Assembly: GCA_934630705.1 (NCBI GenBank)
Contig: CAKTWP010000027.1
Span: 1 to 27,800 of the forward strand
Reading direction: 5' to 3'
DNA: 27,800 nucleotides
Source of the DNA: an uncultured Clostridia bacterium
GTDB taxonomy: Bacteria; Bacillota; Clostridia; Christensenellales; Aristaeellaceae
Notes under the pieces: model-generated
The model's database searches: none
Told to the model about the DNA's origin: nothing
The model's input: only the letters and a program-made list of their open reading frames with translations
Program-made: the position numbers and the translations under genes
Shown here: positions 14,960-22,923 of the stretch, piece by piece
How the letters are laid out: each line of letters begins with the position of its first letter
Numbering within the stretch: the stretch's first letter is position 1

Positions 14960-16027
14960 TCAAAGGATCAGCAGCGCCTTTTGTGCATGAACCAGGGTTC
15001 GCGCGCCGGTTTCGGTAATGGCGCAGGTGTTTTCGATTCGCACGCCGCCAAGGCCGGGCACATAGATGCCGGGCTCCACGGTGATGGTGTGGCCGGGCTG
15101 GAGAATATCCTCGCACAGCTGAGACAGCCGGGGCTCCTCATGAATATCAATGCCCACCGCATGGCCCAGCCCATGACCGAACCGGCCGGCATAGCCCGCA
15201 CCGTCGATAATCTTCCGGGCCATGGCGTCAATATCCTTGCAGCATTTGCCGGGAGCCAGCGCGGCCTGACAGGTTTCCTGTGCCTCCAGCACCACATCGT
15301 AGATCCGCTTCATTTCGGGCTTGGGCTGACCCACGGCCACGGTACGGGTCATATCCGCGCAATAGCCGTTCTTTTTCGCGCCGAAATCAAAGGTAATCAT
15401 ATCGCCCAGCTGCACCACCCGATCGCCGGGGATGGCATGGGGCAGAGAGCCGTTTTCGCCGGAGGCCACGATGGTATTGAATGCCAAGCCGTCCGCGCCC
15501 TGCTCCAGCATGGTGTAATCCAGCATAATCTGCAGCTGCTTTTCCGTCAGGCCCGGCTTGATCCGGGGCAGCAGCAGGTCAAAGGCCTTGCAGGAAATAT
15601 TGCATGCGTCTTCAATGCACTGCAGCTCGCCCGCATCCTTGATGCGGCGGGCCGTTTCCGGCGCATTGTCAAGAGACGCAAATTCCATCCCGGGCATAGC
15701 CTTTTTCAGCGCTTCAAAGGAGCGAACGGTGACCTGATCATCCTCATAGCGCACCCGGGAAACGCCCTTTTCCTGAAACAGCCGATAAGCCAGCGCCGCG
15801 TGGCTGACGCCCTTTTCCACCATCAGCACGTCAAAGCCCGGGGCCTGACGCTCAGCCTGCTCGGTATAGCGGAAATCGGTCACGATGGCCTGAAAGCCCG
15901 GGCCAGCCGCAATAAGCCCCTCGCCGGTATAGCCGCTCAGATAGAACATGTTGGAAGGCTTATGGATCAGCACGCCTTCTCCGGGCTGCACATGGGCCAG
16001 GCTCAACACTTTATCCATTCGATTCAC
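14960..16027 (-). CDS. pepP: Xaa-Pro aminopeptidase (M24B metallopeptidase)
   Basis: Removes N-terminal residues that precede proline; cytoplasmic. 355 aa, typical of the short clostridial/Bacillus YqhT-type form. A creatinase-like N-terminal domain (1-125) is followed by the pita-bread fold. The dinuclear metal ligands appear in order: Asp214 (TFDFGAKKNG), Asp225 (CADMTRT), His289 (GHGLGHAVG), Glu318 (TVEPGIYVP) and Glu332 (VRIENTC). His197 (LPHAIP) is the catalytic His position. The start is GTG at 16027, chosen because GGGAGGA lies 8 nt upstream; the ATG three codons later is too far. It is upstream of efp in the same transcription direction, fitting polyproline-related work. Confidence 0.92.
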   Translation of the reverse strand: MNRMDKVLSLAHVQPGEGVLIHKPSNMFYLSGYTGEGLIAAGPGFQAIVTDFRYTEQAERQAPGFDVLMVEKGVSHAALAYRLFQEKGVSRVRYEDDQVTVRSFEALKKAMPGMEFASLDNAPETARRIKDAGELQCIEDACNISCKAFDLLLPRIKPGLTEKQLQIMLDYTMLEQGADGLAFNTIVASGENGSLPHAIPGDRVVQLGDMITFDFGAKKNGYCADMTRTVAVGQPKPEMKRIYDVVLEAQETCQAALAPGKCCKDIDAMARKIIDGAGYAGRFGHGLGHAVGIDIHEEPRLSQLCEDILQPGHTITVEPGIYVPGLGGVRIENTCAITETGARTLVHAQKALLIL

Positions 16028-16080
16028 GGAGATTTCCTCCCATCATCAGAATCCAGGATATGCAAAGCATACCACATTGT

Positions 16081-16089
16081 ATTTTAGCA
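16081..16089 (-). promoter_or_regulatory. possible extended -10 promoter of the pepP-efp cluster
   Basis: Minus-strand TGCTAAAAT (16089-16081), about 54 nt before the GTG start; no convincing -35. Confidence 0.4.
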
Positions 16090-16221
16090 TAATTCCAGGA
16101 TTTGCGCCACCCTTTTCCGCCATAAATGGCAAGAAAATTTTTGTCAGTGGGGGTTTTTTTCCGTTAGCGGCGTGCCAGGCGCGTGTCCGGGTAAACAAAT
16201 CGTAAATTCAGGCCGAAGAAA

Positions 16222-16250
16222 TTGCCTTTTCCCGGGGAATAGATTATAAT
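16222..16250 (+). promoter_or_regulatory. sigma-A promoter of the membrane protein / GtrA operon
   Basis: TTGCCT (16222-16227), 17-nt spacer, perfect TATAAT (16245-16250), 34 nt before the ATG. Confidence 0.75.
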
Positions 16251-16284
16251 ATGAGGGAGAAATAAATGGTTTGGAGGCTGAAAG

Positions 16285-18324
16285 ATGCTGGCCATTGCGT
16301 ACTTCCTGCTGTATGCGCTTTGCGGCGTGGGCATTGCGTTTCTGCTGCTGCCGCGGGTGCGGCCGGTGGCCCGGTGCTGGCTGGGGCTGGCCCTGGGGCT
16401 GGCCCTGGAAATGTGGCTGCCCCTGCTGTGCGCCCTGATTTGTCAGTTCACCGTGGCGGCTCATCTCTGGGCGCTGATCCCGCTGTTTATGCTGGTAGGG
16501 CTGGCCTATCTGGGCCGGGACAAGCGCTCCCCTGCCCCTCTGGATGACCGGGAACGGAAACTGCTGCGGCTGCTGCTGATAATGGCGCTGCCGCTGACGG
16601 TGCTGGGCGGATACCTGCAATGGACCCATGTGCTCCGCCCTGCTGCGGACGGCTCGCTCCATGTTGGCCAGAGCACCTATGGCGATCTGCCCCTGCATCT
16701 GGCCATTGCCACCAGCCTGCGCAACGCATCCGTGCCTGCGGATTATTCCATCCTGCCGGGCACGCTGCTGTCCTATCCCTTCCTGGCGGATTCCCTGAGC
16801 ACCAGCTTCATGCTGCTGGGCTTCTCTCTGCGGGACGCCATCGTGTTTCCGGGGATTGTGATGATGGGGCTGGTGTTTGCCGGATATGTGATTCTGGCCG
16901 AGCGCATGGCGGACAGCCGTAAGGGCGCCGCGCTGGCCGTGCTGTTTTTCTTTATCAACGGTGGCCTGGGCTTTCTGTATCTGGTGGACATGCAGGGCGC
17001 GGTGCTGGGCCAATCCGGCAGCAATGCGCTGCAAAGCGTTTCCGGGCTGTGGAACCGGATCAGGATGGTGCTGAACGGCTGGTATCAGACCCCCGCCAAT
17101 CACGCGGAATTCACCACCTACAACCTGCGCTGGAGCAATGTGATCGTGGACATGATGGTGCCCCAGCGCACCACGCTGGCGGGATGGAGCCAGGTGATTC
17201 CCTGCCTGTATCTGCTCTATGACGCGCTGCGGCCCCAAAACGCGCTGCCAGCTGGCGTGACGATTCTGGAAGGCGCAGATGGCCCCACCGCCGTATTCAC
17301 CCGCCGGGAGATGCAGGTGCGGCAGATGGTGCTGCTGGGCGTATGGGCGGGGATGCTGCCCATGATCAACACCCATTGCTTTCTGGCCCTTGGACTGCTC
17401 AGCGCCGGATGGATGGCATGGGATCTGATCCATTGCCGGGGCCAGCGGCTGCGGGCCCTGGCCGGCTGGGCCATATATGGGGGGCTGGCCGTGGCCGTGG
17501 CCGCGCCGCAGCTGCTCACCTGGACCTTTCATCAGGCCGTGGGCAATAAGCAATTCCTGAATATTCAGTTCAACTGGGTCAACGGCAAGGCGGGCATGCT
17601 GGACGGATACTTCTGGTTCTATATCAAGAACATCGGCCTGCCCTTCCTGCTGCTGCTTTTGTCGCTGCTGGAAAAAAACGAAAAACGGCGTTTTCTGGCC
17701 AGCGGTGCGTTTGTGATTTATCTGGTGGCGGAATTTATCCTGTTCCAGCCCAATGAATATGACAACAACAAGCTGTTCTATATCTGGTATATGATCTGCG
17801 CAGTGCTGGCGGCTGATTACGCGCTGGAGCTGCTGGGCCGGCTCAAAGGCCTGCGGGCCAGGCCGGTGATTGCGGTGCTGTGCGCCATCGGCTGCTTTGC
17901 CACGGGCACGCTGAGCATCGCCCGGGAATGCATTGGCGATTATCAGATGTTTTCCAGGGAAGAAACAGAAGCGGCAGCCTTCGTGGAGGAAAACACGCCG
18001 GAGCACGCCACCTTCCTCACCTATACCAACCACATCAACTTCGTCAGCAGCCTGGCCGGGCGCAATATTGTCTGCGGGCCGGACACCTGGCTGTATTACC
18101 ACGGCCTGTCCACCAGCGAACGCCATGAGGATATCCGCCGCTTCTATGCCGATCCCGCCGGGAACATGGATGTGCTGAAAAAATACGAGGTATCCTATAT
18201 GCTTGTCAGTGCCTATGAACGGGCAAACCTGACAGTGGATCTTACAGCGTTGGAAAACCAGTTTCCCAAGCTGTATGAAAGCAAAAGCGGCGGCATCCTG
18301 ATCTTCGGGCTGCCGGAGGGCTGA
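16285..18324 (+). CDS. large polytopic membrane protein, GT-C glycosyltransferase-like
   Basis: 679 aa with many hydrophobic helices (about 2-24, 31-55, 60-76, 94-112, 165-185, then further groups to about 545) and a soluble C-terminal tail of about 130 aa. The first large outer loop (about 114-140) carries a conserved-looking acidic stretch, YGDLPLHL with Asp134. That is where GT-C enzymes place a catalytic Asp. A late loop has FQPNEYDNNKLFYIWYM. These traits resemble lipid-phosphate-sugar-dependent glycosyltransferases, but I do not recognise a named family. ATG 16285 follows GGAGG by 7 nt. It is the first gene of an operon with an 81-aa protein and GtrA, which supports transfer of sugar to a surface polymer across the membrane. 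Substrate unknown. Confidence 0.72.
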   Translation: MLAIAYFLLYALCGVGIAFLLLPRVRPVARCWLGLALGLALEMWLPLLCALICQFTVAAHLWALIPLFMLVGLAYLGRDKRSPAPLDDRERKLLRLLLIMALPLTVLGGYLQWTHVLRPAADGSLHVGQSTYGDLPLHLAIATSLRNASVPADYSILPGTLLSYPFLADSLSTSFMLLGFSLRDAIVFPGIVMMGLVFAGYVILAERMADSRKGAALAVLFFFINGGLGFLYLVDMQGAVLGQSGSNALQSVSGLWNRIRMVLNGWYQTPANHAEFTTYNLRWSNVIVDMMVPQRTTLAGWSQVIPCLYLLYDALRPQNALPAGVTILEGADGPTAVFTRREMQVRQMVLLGVWAGMLPMINTHCFLALGLLSAGWMAWDLIHCRGQRLRALAGWAIYGGLAVAVAAPQLLTWTFHQAVGNKQFLNIQFNWVNGKAGMLDGYFWFYIKNIGLPFLLLLLSLLEKNEKRRFLASGAFVIYLVAEFILFQPNEYDNNKLFYIWYMICAVLAADYALELLGRLKGLRARPVIAVLCAIGCFATGTLSIARECIGDYQMFSREETEAAAFVEENTPEHATFLTYTNHINFVSSLAGRNIVCGPDTWLYYHGLSTSERHEDIRRFYADPAGNMDVLKKYEVSYMLVSAYERANLTVDLTALENQFPKLYESKSGGILIFGLPEG

Positions 18325-18327
18325 AGC

Positions 18328-18573
18328 ATGCTGGAACGGTTTCTGCGTTATTCTCTGAACCATAATCGTCCCGTGCGGGTGCTGCTGGCAGATACGTTGA
18401 AATACCAGACCATCACGGTGATCGCCCTGGACGAATCTCAGGTATCCTTCCTGACCGGCCGGCGGAAAAGCCCCAGGACGCTGCCCCTTTCCGCCTTTCT
18501 TTCCGCCGCCTACGCCCGGGGCGATGACGGCGATACCCTGCAATATACTCCCTATGGAGGCAAGCAATCATGA
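18328..18573 (+). CDS. small conserved-looking protein of unknown function
   Basis: 81 aa, not recognised. It looks soluble and mostly beta: RPVRVLLADTLKYQTITVI and ALDESQVSFLTGRRKSPRT suggest a small barrel, followed by LPLSAFLSAAYARGDDGDT. It starts 3 nt after the membrane protein stop, with GGAGG upstream inside that gene's end, and its TGA overlaps the GtrA ATG (ATGA). This tight packing makes translational coupling and a shared job likely. No signal peptide or membrane helix is seen. Confidence 0.7.
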   Translation: MLERFLRYSLNHNRPVRVLLADTLKYQTITVIALDESQVSFLTGRRKSPRTLPLSAFLSAAYARGDDGDTLQYTPYGGKQS

Positions 18574-19043
18574 AAAAGCTCATGGCAAAAATCAAAACGC
18601 TGCTTGAAAACCATCGGCAGCTGCAGGAATTGGCGATGTATCTGATTTTCGGTGTGCTCACCACGGCCGTAAACTGGGCCGCCTATCTGCTGATCACCTG
18701 GGCGCTGGGGCTGCGGCAAACGCTGCCCGGCTCCACACCGTATCTGATTATTTCCAACATCGGCCAGATCGTGGGCTGGGTGCTGTCGGTGCTGTTCGCG
18801 TTTGTGACCAATAAGCGCTATGTGTTCCGCAGCCATTCAGAAAACCGCAAGGGCGTATGGCGGGAGCTGGGGCTGTTTGTGTCCGCCCGGGTGGCTTCCC
18901 TGCTGCTGTTTGATCTGGGGCTGTTCACGGTGCTGCAGCTGTGCGGCATGAACGATAAATGGGATAAGCTGCTGATGAACGTGCTGGTGATCGTGTTTAA
19001 TTATGTCGCCAGCCGGTTCGTGATCTTCAAGAAGAAGAAATAA
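18570..19043 (+). CDS. GtrA-family membrane protein
   Basis: 157-aa GtrA-like protein with four predicted membrane helices (about 20-45, 56-80, 99-122, 131-150). The first helix region LAMYLIFGVLTTAVNWAAYLL and the second ISNIGQIVGWVLSVLFAFVTNKRYVF are the family hallmark, with the conserved N-K-R-Y/F-V-F end. Members are thought to help move lipid-linked sugars (polyprenyl-phosphate glucose) across the membrane for surface polysaccharide or teichoic acid decoration. Its start overlaps the previous gene by 4 nt, with GGAGG upstream. The partner is plausibly the GT-C-like protein at 16285. The basic tail KKKK ends the protein. Confidence 0.88.
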   Translation: MKKLMAKIKTLLENHRQLQELAMYLIFGVLTTAVNWAAYLLITWALGLRQTLPGSTPYLIISNIGQIVGWVLSVLFAFVTNKRYVFRSHSENRKGVWRELGLFVSARVASLLLFDLGLFTVLQLCGMNDKWDKLLMNVLVIVFNYVASRFVIFKKKK

Positions 19044-19075
19044 GCCCTCTGGCAGGAAGGGCGGCCATCGGACGG

Positions 19076-19104
19076 TTTACAGTGCCGTCGGATCGTGGTA
19101 TAAT
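19076..19104 (+). promoter_or_regulatory. strong sigma-A promoter, Cys-rich protein / rRNA methyltransferase
   Basis: TTTACA (19076-19081), 17-nt spacer, TATAAT (19099-19104), with a TGn extension of the -10. Confidence 0.8.
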
Positions 19105-19138
19105 TGGAAAGAAATTTTCGTCACGAGGTGAGGTTTTC

Positions 19139-19363
19139 ATGCGCTGCGGCTGCCCCAATTGCGGCACGTTCATGATCCATTCGGAGCGGGATAACGCCTG
19201 CGTTTGCCCGGATTGCCTGTATCGCTGCTATGCCTGTCAGGGCACGGGCACGGCCCTGAGCCGGGAGGAGGTGCAGGCCCTTCGGGAGCTGCCCATCGTG
19301 CCGCCCACCATGGAGGAACGCCTGCGGGAGCAAGCCCATCAGCGGGATGATCTGGACCCGTGA
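19139..19363 (+). CDS. small Cys-rich zinc-ribbon protein
   Basis: 74 aa, not a family I can name. The first half holds eight cysteines: CGCPNC (Cys3, 5, 8) and CVCPDCLYRCYAC (Cys21, 23, 26, 30, 33), enough for two zinc sites. The second half is a charged helix (EEVQALRELP, then PTMEERLREQAHQRDD). ATG 19139 is chosen because GAGGTGAGG lies just upstream; a longer in-frame start overlaps the promoter. It is followed after 21 nt by the rRNA methyltransferase and is probably cotranscribed with it. A role as a small RNA- or protein-binding zinc protein is possible but not shown. Confidence 0.7.
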   Translation: MRCGCPNCGTFMIHSERDNACVCPDCLYRCYACQGTGTALSREEVQALRELPIVPPTMEERLREQAHQRDDLDP

Positions 19364-19384
19364 CGCGGCATACAAAGGATGATT

Positions 19385-20731
19385 ATGCTGAAAAAGAACG
19401 ATGAACTGACCGTATCCATCGAGCGCTTCGGCGGCGAAATGGGCATTGCGCATCAGGAGGGCATGACCCTGTTCGTGGAGGGCGCGCTGCCCGGGGAGAC
19501 CGTTCGCGCCCGGGCGCAGCGGGTGGAAAAGACCCATGCATTCCTCAAAACCCTGGCGGTGCTTTCCCCCGCCCCGGGCCGGGCTGTGCCGCCCTGCCCG
19601 TATTATGAAAAATGCGGCGGCTGCGTTTGCCAGCACATGGCCTATCCCCTGTCACTGGAAATGAAGCGGGCGCGGGTGCAGGATGCGCTGTCCCGGCTGG
19701 GCGGGCTGGATATTGTCGTGCCGCCGGTGATGGGGATGGAGAATCCCTGGCATTACCGCAACAAAACCGCCCTCCCCGTTGCCGGGCAGAAGGGCGCGCC
19801 GCAGATCGGCTTTTTCGCGCCCCGAAGCCATCGGATTATCAATATTGATCAGTGCCTGATTGCCAAGGAAGAAAGCAATGCGGTGCTGAAGATTCTGCGG
19901 CTGTGGATGCAGAAATTCGCCATCCCGCCTTATGATGAAGCATCCCGTCAGGGCCTGATTCGTCATTGCGTCAGCAGGGTTTCCCGGGCAGGGCAGGTAA
20001 TGGCCGTGATTGTGGCCACCCGGGACACACTGCCTCACGAGCGGGAGCTCACCGCCATGCTGCTGGCCGGGGTGCCCGGGCTGTGTTCGCTGTATCTGAA
20101 TGTAAACAAGCGAGGCGACAACGTGATTCTGGGGCCGGAAAACCGGCTGCTGTATGGTGCATCCCGGCTGGAGGACACCCTTTGCGGCCTGCATTTTTCC
20201 TTATCGCCGCTGTCTTTTTTCCAGATCAATCCCGTGCAAACGGAAAAGCTCTATCAGCTGGCTTTTGATTTTGCCGCGCTGACCGGGCAGGAAACCGTGG
20301 CGGATCTTTACTGCGGGGCGGGCACCATTTCCCTGATGCTGGCCCGGGCCGCCAAGCAGGTGATCGGCATTGAGATCGTGCCTCAGGCCATTGAAGACGC
20401 CCGGGAAAACGCCAGGGCCAATGGTGTGGAGAACGTTTCATTCCATGCCGCCGCCGCGGAGGCGCTGCTGCCCCAGCTGGTGGCGCAGGGGCTGCGCCCG
20501 GATGTGGTGGTGCTGGATCCGCCTCGAAAGGGCTGCGAGGAGCCGGTGCTTTCCGCTATCGCCCAGGCCGCGCCCCAGCGCGTGGTTTATGTCAGTTGTG
20601 ATCCCGCCACCCAGGCCCGGGATGCAAAGCTTCTCTGCGCCCATGGCTATCTCCCCACGCGTTGCCAAAGCGTGGATATGTTCTGCCAGACAGGGCATGT
20701 GGAAAACGTGCTGCTATTTGAAAAAACATAA
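19385..20731 (+). CDS. 23S rRNA (uracil-5)-methyltransferase, RlmD/RlmCD (RumA) family
   Basis: SAM-dependent formation of 5-methyluridine in 23S rRNA (or tRNA, by family). 448 aa. A short TRAM-like N-terminal domain (1-60) is followed by the Fe-S motif CPYYEKCGGC (Cys71, 77, 80) with the fourth ligand Cys157 (IDQCLIA). The methyltransferase domain has the SAM loop DLYCGAGTISLMLA (307-320), LDPPRKGC (377-384), nucleophile Cys405 in VYVSCDPATQARD, and Glu440 in GHVENVLL. Start 19385 is preferred to 19379, since AAAGG would touch the earlier ATG and sits 6-10 nt before the later one. It lies downstream of the Cys-rich 74-aa gene in one unit. The exact nucleotide target (747 or 1939 type) cannot be read from sequence. 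Confidence 0.92.
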   Translation: MLKKNDELTVSIERFGGEMGIAHQEGMTLFVEGALPGETVRARAQRVEKTHAFLKTLAVLSPAPGRAVPPCPYYEKCGGCVCQHMAYPLSLEMKRARVQDALSRLGGLDIVVPPVMGMENPWHYRNKTALPVAGQKGAPQIGFFAPRSHRIINIDQCLIAKEESNAVLKILRLWMQKFAIPPYDEASRQGLIRHCVSRVSRAGQVMAVIVATRDTLPHERELTAMLLAGVPGLCSLYLNVNKRGDNVILGPENRLLYGASRLEDTLCGLHFSLSPLSFFQINPVQTEKLYQLAFDFAALTGQETVADLYCGAGTISLMLARAAKQVIGIEIVPQAIEDARENARANGVENVSFHAAAAEALLPQLVAQGLRPDVVVLDPPRKGCEEPVLSAIAQAAPQRVVYVSCDPATQARDAKLLCAHGYLPTRCQSVDMFCQTGHVENVLLFEKT

Positions 20732-20802
20732 GTATAGAAAGGACGCATTCTCTGCGCTAACAGTTTCCATAAAAAAAACGCCGCTGACCGCATTATTGAA
20801 AA

Positions 20803-20860
20803 GCGCCCCGGAAGGGCGGAAACCGTTTGGGTTTCCTGTTCCTCCGGGGCGTTTCCTGTT
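20803..20860. terminator. bidirectional terminator, methyltransferase / hsp20
   Basis: CGCCCCGGA (20804-20812) pairs with TCCGGGGCG (20843-20851), with an inner GGAAAC / GTTTCC pairing. TTTCCTGTT follows on plus and CTTTTC on minus, between convergent genes. Confidence 0.75.
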
Positions 20861-20888
20861 ATCGGCAACTGCTGCTGCCGATTTGTGC

Positions 20889-21335
20889 TTACCCTTCGAT
20901 GGCAATGGTATGGGGGCCTTCCACCTTCTTCACGTCCCGCTTGGGAACGATCACAGACAGCACGCCCGCTTCATACTTGCACTTCACGTCTTCCGCCTTC
21001 ACATCGCCCACATAGAACGTGCGCTGGCAGCTGCCCACGTAACGCTCCTGACGGATCACGCGGCGGCTCTTCTTATCCTCTTCATCCTTGTCCACACCCT
21101 TGGCGGCGGAGATGGTCAGATAGCCTTCCTTCAGCTCAATGCTGATTTCTTCCTTCTTGAAGCCGGGCAGATCCACATCCAGCTCGTAATGGTCTTCCGT
21201 CTCATGCACATCGGTCTTCATAATCCGGCCGGCGTTCTTACCATACAGGGTCTTGTCCACATTGAACAGGCTGCGGTTGAACGCATCATTGAACAGATCA
21301 TCAAACAGGTTTTCGCTAATCATCATAGGATACAT
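20889..21335 (-). CDS. small heat-shock protein (Hsp20/alpha-crystallin)
   Basis: ATP-independent holdase chaperone forming large oligomers in the cytoplasm; 148 aa. The N-terminal arm is MYPMMISENLFDDLF. The alpha-crystallin domain runs from about 38 to 140: MKTDVHETEDHYELDVDLPG, FKKEEISIELKEGYLTISA, an extended acidic loop KGVDKDEEDKKS, then RQERYVGSCQRTFYVG and the signature EAGVLSVIVPKR. A short C-terminal tail carries HTIAIEG, with the I-x-I motif. The ATG at 21335 has GGGAG upstream. It is preceded by a sigma-A promoter overlapped by a CIRCE element, so HrcA control on heat shock is expected. Confidence 0.95.
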   Translation of the reverse strand: MYPMMISENLFDDLFNDAFNRSLFNVDKTLYGKNAGRIMKTDVHETEDHYELDVDLPGFKKEEISIELKEGYLTISAAKGVDKDEEDKKSRRVIRQERYVGSCQRTFYVGDVKAEDVKCKYEAGVLSVIVPKRDVKKVEGPHTIAIEG

Positions 21336-21472
21336 AAGTCAAACTCCCTTTCGTTTATCCGTTTCGCGCGGTTCCGGCGCTCCCGCCTGGCGGGGGCCTG
21401 TGCGCGGCGTAAGCCTTGTTGTCGTACTCCGGTTCTCAGGCCTCTCAGCTCTTGTTCCTTCGTACAGCCATT

Positions 21473-21500
21473 ATTATACTCGAATTGTTAGCAATGTCAA
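21473..21500 (-). promoter_or_regulatory. hsp20 sigma-A promoter
   Basis: Minus-strand TTGACA (21500-21495), 16-nt spacer, TATAAT (21478-21473). The -35 and spacer lie inside the CIRCE element. Confidence 0.85.
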
Positions 21501-21514
21501 TAGGTGAGTGCTAA
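21488..21514. promoter_or_regulatory. CIRCE element (HrcA operator)
   Basis: The right arm GAGTGCTAA (21506-21514) is perfect, the spacer is exactly 9 bp (21497-21505) and the left arm TTAGCAATG (21488-21496) matches six of nine positions. It overlaps the hsp20 -35, the usual site for HrcA repression. hrcA itself is not in the window. Confidence 0.88.
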
Positions 21515-21620
21515 TTTTTTTTAAAAAAATTTTTGAGCTTGCTTCCCCGGCTCAGATTCGCGTCTTTCAATCGCTTTTTTGTTTCTATACAGGCAATTTC
21601 ATGCCATATTTCACATAAGA

Positions 21621-21650
21621 AAAGGCTGTGGGTTTTCCCACACAGCCTTT
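21621..21650 (-). terminator. terminator of the EIIC-like gene
   Basis: AAAGGCTGTG (21621-21630) pairs with CACAGCCTTT (21641-21650), with an inner GG/CC. On the minus strand TTTTCTT follows. Confidence 0.65.
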
Positions 21651-21684
21651 CTGGTATTGCGTTTATCCTTTGAATCGGATCCGT

Positions 21685-22743
21685 TTATGGAAGCCGCATG
21701 TCTCCCTGCTTGATCCAGCCCCATTTCTGAAGTGCCCGGCAGCAGATCAGGCTCAGCACGGCAGGGGCCACAAAGCAGACCACCGCCAGGCCGATCCAAT
21801 CCATGGGCAGAATCGCCGCCTTGGCGCCCGCCGCAATATCATTAAGCCAGCCCGTATACACCCCGATCTGCCCCACCAGCCCGCAGGTGCCCATGCCGCT
21901 GGACACGGCTGGCCCGTTCATTTCCAGATGAAACAGGCAGGTGGCGATGGGGCCGGTAAAGGCCGAAGCCAGCGTCGGGGGAATCCAGATGCGGGGATTG
22001 CGAAGGATATTGGGCATTTGCAGCATGGAGGTGCCCAGCCCCTGGCTGACCAGACCGCCCACGCCGTTTTCCCGGAAGGACATCACCGCGAAGCCCACCA
22101 TCTGCGCACAGCAGCCGGCCACCGCCGCACCCCCGGCCAAACCGGTGAGAGATAACGCCGCGCAAATGGCTGCGCTGGAAATGGGCAGCGTCAGCGCCAT
22201 GCCCACAGCCACGGATACCAGCATGCCCATCAGGAACGGCTGCAATTGGGTGGCCCATTTGATAAAACCGCCCACCGCGCTGGCTGCCGCCCCAATGGCG
22301 GGGGCACACAGCATCGCCAGCCCGCATCCGGCCAGAACCGTCACCGCGGGCGTGACCAGAATATCCACCTTTGTTTCCTTGCTGACCATTTTCCCGCATT
22401 CACAGGCGATGATGGAAATCACATATACCGCCAGCGGCCCGCCTGCGCCGCCCAAACTGTTCGCCGCCATGCCCACCGCAATCAGGCTGAACAGCACCAG
22501 CTGTGGCGCTGCCAGCGCCGCGCCGATGGAAACGGCCATGGCCGGGCCTGCCACCTGCTGGGCGAAGTTGCCCGCATCCACCAGAAACGGCACGCCTGCC
22601 TGCTGGCCCAGCGTTTTGATAATCGTGCCGATCAGCAGGGACGCAAACAGCCCCTGCGCCATTGCGCCCGTGGCATCCACGCCGTATCGCCTGGCGGAAG
22701 GGAGCACGTTCTTCCGCGTCAAAAACGCCTTGATTTTGCCCAT
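21685..22743 (-). CDS. PTS EIIC-like membrane transporter (EIIC_2 family)
   Basis: 352-aa integral membrane protein with about nine or ten helices, rich in Gly/Ala. It resembles the PTS_EIIC_2 group: AAPQLVLFSLIAVGMAANSLGGAGGPL (about 78-103) with an acidic DILVTPAVT after it, LQPFLMGMLVSVAVGMALTLPIS, and PRIWIPPTLASAFTGPIATCLF. These are probable sugar permeases, but the substrate is unknown. No EIIA, EIIB or phosphoacceptor domain is fused or adjacent, so phosphorylation-coupled transport is unproven. ATG 22743 has AAGGAG about 11 nt upstream; a longer start at 22806 lies upstream of the promoter -10. It is divergent from the RpiB-like gene, which could process its sugar. Confidence 0.75.
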   Translation of the reverse strand: MGKIKAFLTRKNVLPSARRYGVDATGAMAQGLFASLLIGTIIKTLGQQAGVPFLVDAGNFAQQVAGPAMAVSIGAALAAPQLVLFSLIAVGMAANSLGGAGGPLAVYVISIIACECGKMVSKETKVDILVTPAVTVLAGCGLAMLCAPAIGAAASAVGGFIKWATQLQPFLMGMLVSVAVGMALTLPISSAAICAALSLTGLAGGAAVAGCCAQMVGFAVMSFRENGVGGLVSQGLGTSMLQMPNILRNPRIWIPPTLASAFTGPIATCLFHLEMNGPAVSSGMGTCGLVGQIGVYTGWLNDIAAGAKAAILPMDWIGLAVVCFVAPAVLSLICCRALQKWGWIKQGDMRLP

Positions 22744-22777
22744 GTTGCCTGCTTCTCCTTGTCTTTCCTTCCCTGAC

Positions 22778-22806
22778 ATTATATCATAGGCCGCCCCTCG
22801 CCACAA
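22778..22806 (-). promoter_or_regulatory. promoter of the EIIC-like gene
   Basis: Minus-strand TTGTGG (22806-22801), 17-nt spacer, TATAAT (22783-22778) with a TGA extension. Confidence 0.65.
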
Positions 22807-22853
22807 GGCTTTGGCCCGCCGGAATTCACGATGATAAATTTATCCTCATGGGC

Positions 22854-22882
22854 TTGAGAATTATCCCCAAGTGCGGTATACT
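22854..22882 (+). promoter_or_regulatory. promoter of the RpiB-like / YbaK-like pair
   Basis: TTGAGA (22854-22859), 17-nt spacer, TATACT (22877-22882), 41 nt before the ATG at 22924. Confidence 0.7.
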
Positions 22883-22923
22883 GGGAGACGGTATTTTTCA
22901 TTCAGAAAGGCAGGCGTTCCATC

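Larger units (their letters stand above)
21336..21684. other. 349-bp divergent/regulatory gap around hsp20
   Basis: Contains the roughly 130-nt GC-rich hsp20 leader (21336-21466), its promoter and CIRCE (21473-21514), an A/T tract (21512-21534) that could act as an UP element, and the EIIC-like terminator at 21621-21650. No coding sequence is supported here. Confidence 0.65.

Noticed and set aside
16144..18567. 807-codon open frame on the minus strand opposite the GT-C-like gene
   Set aside because: It mirrors the membrane protein codon by codon, is rich in His, Gln and Pro with no domain, and has no ribosome site. It is a product of high GC at third codon positions.
21336..21466. GC-rich hsp20 leader as an RNA thermometer
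   Set aside because: Small stems exist, but none clearly covers the ribosome site, and the CIRCE element already explains heat control.
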